Assembly: GCA_964579845.1 (NCBI GenBank)
Contig: CAZOHC010000030.1
Span: 1 to 14,282, forward strand
DNA: 14,282 nt
Direction: 5' to 3'
Origin: CAZOHC01 sp964579845
Lineage (GTDB): Bacteria; Patescibacteriota; Microgenomatia; Levybacterales; UBA12049
Part shown: piece by piece, positions 7,736 through 12,706 of the stretch
Layout: each line of letters opens with the position of its first letter
How positions within the stretch are numbered: position 1 is the first letter of the stretch
Program-made: the position numbers and the translations under genes
The notes under the pieces: generated by a model
Told to the model about the DNA's origin: nothing
What the model saw: only the letters and a program-made list of their open reading frames with translations
Databases searched by the model: none

Positions 7736-9012
7736 TTTTTAAAGACAATCATTAAATCAGCAACATTTGACGGCAGTCTTCCGGTTTCAATACCGTCACC
7801 GACTTTTTCAAAGAAAGTATAACTGTCAGCATTCTTTCTGTATTCCTGTATCGATAGACCTAACTCGTTTGCTTTTTTAACAGTTTCAGTATCTCCGATC
7901 GCTCCTGCAAATTCAGTATTATCCCATCCGTCAGAGTCAAAAGAAACGATGATCGTTCCTTCTTCGAGCTGTTCAAGTGAAGATAGAACAAGTTGCATAT
8001 TTCTTCCGCCTTTTCCCCCATCTCCTTCTACTTTTACTGTTGATTCCCCGGCAGCAAGAAGGATATGACCAGGTTTTGTCTTGTCCAAAAGTTCTTTTCC
8101 GAGATCATCTGCGAGACCTTGCATTCGGTCTGATGAGTTCAAAACGTTCAATCCCATCTTCAGTGCTGCGTCTTTCATGGCATCTAGTGCCGTAACATTG
8201 CTAAGGATGACAAAATCTGAGACATTTTCAAAATAGCCTGCGTCTTTCGGTGTCTCAATAAAATCCTCAGCAGTAACCGGAACCTCAGACTCAATACCAA
8301 ACTCCTTGAGTAAATCTAACGCATCCTGAATAGATGTGTTATCTGGAACTGTCGGTCCTGAAGCGATAAATGAAAGATCGTTTCCGGGAACATCAGAAAA
8401 TACTAAGCTGGCAACTGTTGCAGGATGGAGTACTTTCGCGAGCCCACCACCTTTCACACTATCGAGATGTTTTCTGATGGTATTCATTTGATAAATATCC
8501 ATACCGCTATGAAGAAGTGCTTTATTAACCCCGGTAAGTTGATCAAGTGTAATATTCTCTGGGTGTACAAACATCACTGAACCGCCACCGCAGATGACTA
8601 CAAGTACCAAATCTTTTTCTGTCAAATTTGAAAAACGTTCCACAACTTTTGCTGTGAAATCAATATTTGCTTGCGTCGGAAGTGGGTGAGTCCCCAATGT
8701 AAAATGGATTTTGTCAAATGTCTCCTCTGAAGCATCGATGACATATCCTTCTTGTAATTTTTCTCCGAGTTCCTGTTCAATAAACTTTGCGATGCCTGCT
8801 GATCCTTTGCCGATGCCTATCAGATAAACATTATCAAAAAGAGAAAGGTCATAAACTTTATGAATAATCTTCAGTTTGTTTTCCTCGAGAGAAAAGTTTT
8901 TATGCATCACATTTTCAGGTTGAACCGATGCAAAACCGGCCTCGACGATATCCAGAACCGTCTTTCTGTCAGGGGAAGTTGCAAGTTGGTCAAAGTTTTT
9001 GATATATCCCAT
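7732..9012 (-). CDS. Glycerate kinase, MOFRL (class II, GckA-like) family
   Basis: This 426-aa enzyme has the two-domain plan of class II glycerate kinases, an N-terminal DUF4147-type domain (about 10-245) and a C-terminal MOFRL domain (about 315-420). Visible motifs are GIGKGSAG (66-73), GTHPLPT (107-113), CGGGS (141-145), NTIRKHLDSVKGGGLA (177-192), FSDVPGNDLSFIASGPTVPD (205-224), AAGEST (320-325), GGKGGRNMQL (332-341) and SFDSDGWDN (357-365). The family phosphorylates D-glycerate with ATP, most often to 2-phosphoglycerate, which enters lower glycolysis. Older databases label some members hydroxypyruvate reductase. The gene starts 60 bp downstream of the endonuclease III gene and its TGA stop overlaps the transketolase N-subunit ATG, so it heads the carbon-metabolism operon. 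A weak -10-like TACAGT lies 8 nt before the ATG; no Shine-Dalgarno is visible. Confidence 0.9.
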   Translation of the reverse strand: MGYIKNFDQLATSPDRKTVLDIVEAGFASVQPENVMHKNFSLEENKLKIIHKVYDLSLFDNVYLIGIGKGSAGIAKFIEQELGEKLQEGYVIDASEETFDKIHFTLGTHPLPTQANIDFTAKVVERFSNLTEKDLVLVVICGGGSVMFVHPENITLDQLTGVNKALLHSGMDIYQMNTIRKHLDSVKGGGLAKVLHPATVASLVFSDVPGNDLSFIASGPTVPDNTSIQDALDLLKEFGIESEVPVTAEDFIETPKDAGYFENVSDFVILSNVTALDAMKDAALKMGLNVLNSSDRMQGLADDLGKELLDKTKPGHILLAAGESTVKVEGDGGKGGRNMQLVLSSLEQLEEGTIIVSFDSDGWDNTEFAGAIGDTETVKKANELGLSIQEYRKNADSYTFFEKVGDGIETGRLPSNVADLMIVFKK

Positions 9013-9020
9013 CTATAACT

Positions 9021-9026
9021 ACTGTA
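9021..9026 (-). promoter_or_regulatory. Possible -10 box before glycerate kinase
   Basis: TACAGT on the minus strand (4 of 6 to TATAAT) lies 8 nt before the glycerate kinase ATG, the same distance seen at the endonuclease III gene. No good -35 is present. If real, the carbon-metabolism operon would start its own near-leaderless mRNA inside the 60-bp gap after endonuclease III. The operon could equally read through from upstream. Confidence 0.25.
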
Positions 9027-9072
9027 GCATAAACGGTATTGGGTTAAAAGAGTGAGGAAAAGCGTGCAGCTC

Positions 9073-9696
9073 TTAGCTTTCGAATAATTCATCCAGAGGA
9101 CCTGGTTTATGCCGACTGGGTTGGGCAGGAGCATATTCTCGTCCGTAGAGGATGAGCAAATGGGAAAAGTCAATCCAGTGTTCCTTCGGTACAATGTCCA
9201 TCAAATCTTTTTCGATCTTTTCCGGGTCTTTTTTATCCGTGAGACCGAGGCGATTTGATAGCCGAATCACATGTGTATCAACGACAATCCCTTCCGCTTT
9301 TTGAAAAGCATTCCCAAGCACCACGTTTGCTGTCTTTCGCGCAACACCAGGAAGGGCATCCAGTGCTTCCATGGTGTCAGGTACTACTCCTCCATGCTGT
9401 TTGGCGATGATCTCGGACGCTGCTTTGATGTTCTTTGCTTTATTTCCTGAAAAATTTACTTTAGCAATACGTGCTCTGATCTCATCAACTGATGCGTCTG
9501 CCATTTTTTCCGGCGTCGGATATTTTGCAAAAAGTTCAGGAGTTACGGTATTAACTAATTTATCTGTTGTTTGTGCAGACAGAATGGTCGCGACGAGGAG
9601 CTCAAATGCGTTCTGAAAATTAAGCGCTGTTCTAGGCTCGGGATAGAGTATTGCGAGTCTATCAATGACTTTTTTTACTTTTTCCGCTTTTGTCAT
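9073..9696 (-). CDS. nth: Endonuclease III (HhH-GPD DNA glycosylase) lacking the 4Fe-4S cysteines
   Basis: This 207-aa protein has the normal length and order of endonuclease III, which removes oxidised pyrimidines from DNA and nicks the abasic site. FELLVATILSAQTTD (31-45) is the family opening. The helix-hairpin-helix LPGVARKTANVV (115-126) carries the catalytic Lys121, and VDTHVIRLSNRLGL (139-152) carries the catalytic Asp140. In Escherichia coli Nth the C-terminus follows the pattern Cys-X6-Cys-X2-Cys-X5-Cys and holds a 4Fe-4S cluster. Here the aligned positions after LILYGREY are Ala189, His196, Gly199 and Phe205, at exactly that spacing, so all four ligands are gone and no cluster can form there. 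The rest of the fold looks intact. A perfect TATAAT 8 nt before the ATG suggests a leaderless mRNA. Confidence 0.92.
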   Translation of the reverse strand: MTKAEKVKKVIDRLAILYPEPRTALNFQNAFELLVATILSAQTTDKLVNTVTPELFAKYPTPEKMADASVDEIRARIAKVNFSGNKAKNIKAASEIIAKQHGGVVPDTMEALDALPGVARKTANVVLGNAFQKAEGIVVDTHVIRLSNRLGLTDKKDPEKIEKDLMDIVPKEHWIDFSHLLILYGREYAPAQPSRHKPGPLDELFES

Positions 9697-9704
9697 ATTT
9701 TCTG

Positions 9705-9710
9705 ATTATA
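9705..9710 (-). promoter_or_regulatory. -10 box of endonuclease III, leaderless spacing
   Basis: A perfect TATAAT on the minus strand ends 8 nt before the ATG at 9696. Transcription would begin 0-3 nt before the start codon. No Shine-Dalgarno is present and no clear -35 is seen 17 nt upstream. Confidence 0.5.
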
Positions 9711-9747
9711 TCGCATTGAATTAGAGAGTAGTAGAGGGTGACTCAAG

Positions 9748-9781
9748 AAAAATCCCCCGTCATACAGAAGGGGGATTTTTT
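9748..9781 (-). terminator. Strong intrinsic terminator after the DUF5679 gene
   Basis: An 11-bp perfect stem pairs 9748-9758 (AAAAATCCCCC) with 9770-9780 (GGGGGATTTTT) around an 11-nt loop. It has five G:C pairs, and T-runs are available on both strands, so it could work both ways. It lies between endonuclease III (starts 9696) and DUF5679 (ends 9831), both on the minus strand, so its likely job is to end the DUF5679 transcript and insulate the endonuclease promoter. Confidence 0.85.
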
Positions 9782-9784
9782 GTG

Positions 9785-9817
9785 TTTCTCGAGTTTCAGT
9801 GAAGAATACTCGAGAAA
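9785..9817 (-). repeat. Second hairpin in the DUF5679 3' untranslated region
   Basis: TTTCTCGAG (9785-9793) is mirrored exactly by CTCGAGAAA (9809-9817) with a 15-nt loop. It sits 13 bases after the DUF5679 stop and just before the intrinsic terminator on the same transcript. It lacks its own T-run, so a role in mRNA 3'-end stability is more likely than termination. Confidence 0.5.
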
Positions 9818-9830
9818 GAAAGAGAAAAAT

Positions 9831-9974
9831 TTACTTAGAACCGATTTTATACATACCGGTACCACAAACGGGACATTTTGCTTTCATCGCAGGTTTACCA
9901 TTTTTCATGGTAACATGTTCCGGATTATCTACATCTCTCTTTGCTCGACACTTTACACAATACATTGAAGCCAT
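9831..9974 (-). CDS. DUF5679 small zinc-binding protein, 47 aa
   Basis: This 47-aa gene is short and easy to miss. The product begins MASMYCVKCRAKRDV and holds two CxxC knuckles, CVKC at 6-9 and CPVCG at 34-38, separated by a basic and polar segment ending in NGKPAMKAKC. This layout, including the NG-P-hydrophobic-K block before the second knuckle and a short KI-G-K tail, matches DUF5679, a family common in Patescibacteria and Chloroflexi and of unknown function. It should bind one zinc ion. The start is firm: AAAGGGGGTGAT, an extended Shine-Dalgarno, lies 5 nt upstream. The gene has its own terminator and an extra 3' hairpin, so it appears to be transcribed mainly as a small unit, perhaps together with the 91-aa gene 86 bp upstream. 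Confidence 0.88.
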   Translation of the reverse strand: MASMYCVKCRAKRDVDNPEHVTMKNGKPAMKAKCPVCGTGMYKIGSK

Positions 9975-9979
9975 TAATA

Positions 9980-9991
9980 ATCACCCCCTTT
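9980..9991 (-). promoter_or_regulatory. Extended Shine-Dalgarno of the DUF5679 gene
   Basis: AAAGGGGGTGAT on the minus strand matches the full anti-16S core (AAAGGAGGTGAT) at 11 of 12 positions and ends 5 nt before the ATG. It is by far the strongest ribosome-binding site in the window and suggests high expression of this 47-aa protein. Confidence 0.7.
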
Positions 9992-10060
9992 CAATTTCTT
10001 TATTTCTTAATTTGATATTTCTATCAGGCATATTGTTCTGCATATTCCCTCAATCAGATG

Positions 10061-10336
10061 TCAACGCATGGTTAATATGTAATACAATATCAGCTCAGCT
10101 ACTATGATCGCACCGATAACAATTCCTGTCCTGAGAAGATCTTCCTTCAGGTGAGGAATAAGGTCAAGAGATGTTGTCTTGGCAGCATTTGATGTTGTAC
10201 GTGTTTCACTGGTAAAAGTAAAAACATGCATATCCTCAGGTGAAGAAGAGCTTTGTTGAAGGTTATGATTTGAAGGTTTGCTAACCCGTGTTGATGTACG
10301 CATTTTCTCTTTTTTCGTCTTACGAGTTTTAGCCAT
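10061..10336 (-). CDS. Small basic protein with one C-terminal membrane helix, 91 aa, unknown
   Basis: I do not recognise a family. The first 24 residues are strongly basic (MAKTRKTKKEKMR, then R and K) with a single acidic residue. A Ser/Thr/Asn-rich, probably disordered, middle follows (25-58), then a short amphipathic part (LDLIPHLKEDLL, 57-68) and one hydrophobic helix at 70-89 (GIVIGAIIVAELILYYILTM) ending just before the C-terminus. This is a tail-anchored layout, with the positive N-terminus predicted to be cytosolic, where it could bind nucleic acid, ribosomes or acidic lipid. It is transcribed divergently from the DUF4446 gene with a perfect TTGACA -35 box. The lack of a Shine-Dalgarno lowers confidence; the coherent domain pattern and the promoter raise it. 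Confidence 0.6.
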   Translation of the reverse strand: MAKTRKTKKEKMRTSTRVSKPSNHNLQQSSSSPEDMHVFTFTSETRTTSNAAKTTSLDLIPHLKEDLLRTGIVIGAIIVAELILYYILTMR

Positions 10337-10348
10337 GAATGAGGCAAG

Positions 10349-10376
10349 ATTACACTATTGACCGCGTGCCTGTCAA
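10349..10376 (-). promoter_or_regulatory. Promoter for the small membrane protein (divergent pair)
   Basis: On the minus strand TTGACA (10371-10376, perfect) is followed after 16 nt by TGTAAT (10349-10354, 5 of 6). The box ends 12 nt before the ATG at 10336, leaving a leader of about 5 nt. Confidence 0.5.
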
Positions 10377-10387
10377 TAGGCTAAGAT
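10358..10387 (+). promoter_or_regulatory. Promoter for the DUF4446-DUF3048 unit (divergent pair)
   Basis: TTGACC (10358-10363) is followed after 18 nt by TAAGAT (10382-10387). The ATG at 10397 is 9 nt beyond, so the leader would be only a few bases. It overlaps the opposing minus-strand promoter. The -35 boxes form the inverted repeat ATTGAC (10357-10362) / GTCAAT (10372-10377), so the two promoters probably compete for polymerase or share a regulator. Confidence 0.55.
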
Positions 10388-10396
10388 TCACTAACG

Positions 10397-10867
10397 ATGT
10401 CAACTCCTCTACTACTCGCGATCTTATTTTTGCTGACAGTCTGGCTTTCTGCTCTGACGTATTTTCTTTGGAGAATGTCTGCTCACTATACATATTTAAC
10501 CCGGGGAGTTGACAAAAAAAATCTGCAGACGATGCTTGAATCAATCGTCAAAGAGACAGGAGAGAACAAAAAAATGCTTGTAGAGCTACAGAAGCAGTAT
10601 GATACAATCGAACAAGAAGGCAGATACCATATACAGAAAATGGGTCTGCTTCGATTCAATCCGTTTAAAGATACCGGGGGAGATCAAAGTTTTATTCTGA
10701 CATTAGTCGATGCACATGATACCGGTGTGATTATCTCAGGGTTATATTCACGATCAGGAACCCGTTGGTATGCAAAAAAGATCATAAAAGGCAAGAGCCA
10801 GGAACATGATCTTTCAGATGAAGAGAAAAAAGCATTAAAGCTTGCACAACCGATCAGTCATCAGTAA
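10397..10867 (+). CDS. DUF4446 family membrane-anchored protein
   Basis: This is a 156-aa protein. Residues 4-25 form one membrane helix (LLLAILFLLTVWLSALTYFLW). A polar, probably coiled-coil region follows at about 38-80 (ESIVKETGENKKMLVELQKQYDTIEQE), and then the DUF4446 core: LLRFNPFKDTGGDQSFILTLVDA (84-106), GVIISGLYSRSGTRWYAKKI (110-129), a short GKSQEHDLSDEE and an end. The RFNPFxDxGGDQSF block and the YxRxGTRxYAK block are the family signature. The function is unknown; it is common in Firmicutes, Chloroflexi and Patescibacteria, with the core likely cytosolic. It begins at a divergent promoter and is followed after 12 bp by the DUF3048 gene, so the two are probably co-transcribed. Confidence 0.85.
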   Translation: MSTPLLLAILFLLTVWLSALTYFLWRMSAHYTYLTRGVDKKNLQTMLESIVKETGENKKMLVELQKQYDTIEQEGRYHIQKMGLLRFNPFKDTGGDQSFILTLVDAHDTGVIISGLYSRSGTRWYAKKIIKGKSQEHDLSDEEKKALKLAQPISHQ

Positions 10868-10879
10868 TATATAAAATAT

Positions 10880-12052
10880 ATGCAAAACAAAAAAATTATT
10901 ACTCTTCTGCTCGCTTTAGGAGTATATTTAGTTTCTGCAGGCGCATCATATTCTATTTTCTCCAAAACAATTGCCTCTGACCCGACAGATCCGGGTGTTT
11001 CTCAGCTTGCTATGCCGACGAATGACTATGAAGCAATTGAGTTTGACCCGAATCAACCGAAGACAGAAGCTTGTCCGCTTACCGGTGTGAAGTACTCAAA
11101 GCAACAGCGAGACTGGTGGGAAACACATCGTCCTCTTGGGATCATGATTGAAAACCATACCGAAGCACGCCCACATTCAGGACTCTCGTTTGCAGATGTT
11201 GTCTATGAGGCAGTCGCTGAAGGTGGTATCACACGATTTATGGCAGTCTACCATTGTCAGGATGCAGGAATCACTGGCCCTGTCCGTTCAGCAAGAACGT
11301 ACTATCTGGATTTTATCTCTGAATACGGTGATTCTCCTTTGTATGCACACGTTGGTGGTGCAAATACCCCGGGGCCTGCAAATGCTTTGGGACAGATAGA
11401 AGATTACGGCTGGGCTGGGTATAATGACCTTAATCAATTCTCAGTTGGTTTCCCTACGTTCAGACGTGATGAGGCTCGGGCAGGCCGTCCGGTTGCTACT
11501 GAGCACACGATGTATACGACAACATCTAAGCTTTGGGAAGTTGCCAAAGATCGTGGTTTAACTGATGTGAATGAAGACGGTGATGCCTGGGATGCTCATT
11601 TTGTCGCGTATAAATTCAAAGAGGATGCCAGTTCAGGGTCACGTCCTTCAGCGCAGACAATCCACATAGAACATTGGAGAAATCAGCCGAATTTTGCAAT
11701 CGATTGGAAGTATGATCCTGCATCAAACAATTATTTACGAAATAACGGCGGTGAGCCTCACAATGATCGTAATACGAAAAAGCAGATTACTGCGAAGAAT
11801 GTAATTGTGTTATACTTGACCGAATCACGAGCGAATGACGGCTATGAAGGAAATCTTCACTTGTTATATGGCACCAAGGGAACAGGTAAGGCAACTATTT
11901 TCATGGACGGCAAACAGATAAATGGAACATGGGAGAAAAACGGCCGTACCGGCAGAACGATACTCACTGCTAACGGATCTGAAGTGAAATTTAATCCCGG
12001 CACTCAATGGTTCCACATTCTGCCTACTACCGGTATAGTTAACGTCAAGTAA
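10880..12052 (+). CDS. DUF3048 (YerB-like) exported protein
   Basis: This 390-aa protein has an N-terminal signal or anchor segment (IITLLLALGVYLVSAGASYS, 6-25). There is no lipobox Cys, unlike YerB lipoproteins, so it is either anchored or cleaved near SAGAS. The N-terminal DUF3048 domain covers about 84-245 with RPLGIMIENHTEARPHSGLS (84-103), VYEAVAEGGITRFMAVY (108-124), GPVRSARTYYLDF (133-145) and HVGGAN (157-162). The C-terminal DUF3048_C domain covers about 265-388 with GTGKATIFMDGKQINGTWEK (334-353) and WFHILPT (377-383). The family is extracytoplasmic and its biochemical activity is not established. It lies 12 bp after DUF4446. The junction is AT-rich (TATATAAAATAT) with no Shine-Dalgarno, so a second start of transcription there is possible. 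Confidence 0.9.
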   Translation: MQNKKIITLLLALGVYLVSAGASYSIFSKTIASDPTDPGVSQLAMPTNDYEAIEFDPNQPKTEACPLTGVKYSKQQRDWWETHRPLGIMIENHTEARPHSGLSFADVVYEAVAEGGITRFMAVYHCQDAGITGPVRSARTYYLDFISEYGDSPLYAHVGGANTPGPANALGQIEDYGWAGYNDLNQFSVGFPTFRRDEARAGRPVATEHTMYTTTSKLWEVAKDRGLTDVNEDGDAWDAHFVAYKFKEDASSGSRPSAQTIHIEHWRNQPNFAIDWKYDPASNNYLRNNGGEPHNDRNTKKQITAKNVIVLYLTESRANDGYEGNLHLLYGTKGTGKATIFMDGKQINGTWEKNGRTGRTILTANGSEVKFNPGTQWFHILPTTGIVNVK

Positions 12053-12061
12053 AGAAAGTAA

Positions 12062-12091
12062 TTGTCAAACTGAGTACATTTAGGATACAAT
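12062..12091 (+). promoter_or_regulatory. Promoter for the HTH-secD-secF unit
   Basis: TTGTCA (12062-12067, 5 of 6) and TACAAT (12086-12091, 5 of 6) are separated by 18 nt. Transcription would start near 12098, giving a leader of about 33 nt. The leader contains AGAAGG 8 nt before the ATG at 12131, and a CCTTC (12101 region) that could pair with that GAAGG. Confidence 0.6.
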
Positions 12092-12130
12092 AGTTCTTTC
12101 CTTCCCTATCGTTGAGAGAAGGCAGTATGT

Positions 12131-12706
12131 ATGTTAGCAGATCTCATTACATCAAAATCACGAGTTAAGCTTCTGAATGTTTTTCTGAATGAGCCGTATG
12201 AAATGTTTCACGTACGTGAATGTGTCAGAAAAACAGGTGATGAAATAAACGCTGTTCGTCGAGAATTACAATTCCTTGAGAAGCGCGGTATCTTTGTTAA
12301 AGAACAACGAGCTAACAGGGTCTACTATTACTTGGATAAGAACTATCCTTTTTATTTTGATCTTTTGGCGATCGGTGCGAAGACAATCGGGTTGGGCGCT
12401 GAGGTTTTGGCAAATAGAGTGAAGCTTGGGAAAGTAAAATATGCGATGTTTTCAGGCGGCTTCGTCAGGCGAGCGAAGAAGAGCCCGGAGGATGTCGATT
12501 TCATAATGGTAGGTACGATCGTACTTCCGGAATTAGCACTTCTCGTGAGAAATGAGGAAGCCAGAATCTCGATGGAGATTAATTATACTGCAATGTCTGA
12601 GGAGGAGTTTAAGTTTCGGAAGAAAAGAAATGATCCATTTATTACTGATATTCTCTCAGGCTCACGAGTTATGCTGATAGGAGATGAGGAAGGAATGCTT
12701 ACATGA
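12131..12706 (+). CDS. Winged-helix protein with a nucleotidyltransferase-like C-terminal domain
   Basis: This is a 191-aa protein in two parts. Residues 1-68 look like a winged helix-turn-helix of the ArsR/MarR type: SKSRVKLLNVFLNEPYEMFHVRECVRKTG, then a recognition-helix-like AVRRELQFLEKRGIF and a wing, KEQRANRVYYYLD. Residues 100-185 resemble a minimal pol-beta nucleotidyltransferase: YAMFSGGFVRRAKKSPEDVDFIMVG (104-128) aligns with the family GS-x10-DxD motif. The DxD is kept (Asp121/Asp123), but the Ser of GS is Gly110. The later INYTAMSEEEFKFR (150-163) is typical of this fused group. It may act as a regulator with a ligand-binding or inactive transferase domain; no function is proven. 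A good promoter and an AGAAGG site precede it. Its TGA overlaps the secD ATG (ATGA, 12703-12706), so secD is probably translationally coupled to it. Confidence 0.75.
   Translation: MLADLITSKSRVKLLNVFLNEPYEMFHVRECVRKTGDEINAVRRELQFLEKRGIFVKEQRANRVYYYLDKNYPFYFDLLAIGAKTIGLGAEVLANRVKLGKVKYAMFSGGFVRRAKKSPEDVDFIMVGTIVLPELALLVRNEEARISMEINYTAMSEEEFKFRKKRNDPFITDILSGSRVMLIGDEEGMLT

Noticed and set aside
9061..9090. Possible terminator after endonuclease III (AAAGC...GCTTTT)
   Set aside because: The stem is only about 5 bp with a 12-nt loop and a short T-run, too weak to call.
8907..9194. A 95-codon minus-strand frame over the endonuclease III end and glycerate kinase start
   Set aside because: It overlaps two well-supported genes in another frame and its protein has no recognisable feature.
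9738..10107. Two overlapping plus-strand reading frames of 76 and 102 codons in the region of the DUF5679 gene
   Set aside because: They run antisense to a clear DUF5679 gene with a strong ribosome site, cross a terminator and its hairpin, and show no domain or start signal.
10350..10544. A 64-codon minus-strand frame over the divergent promoter and DUF4446 start
   Set aside because: It covers the promoter dyad and the DUF4446 gene on the opposite strand and has no coding-like features.
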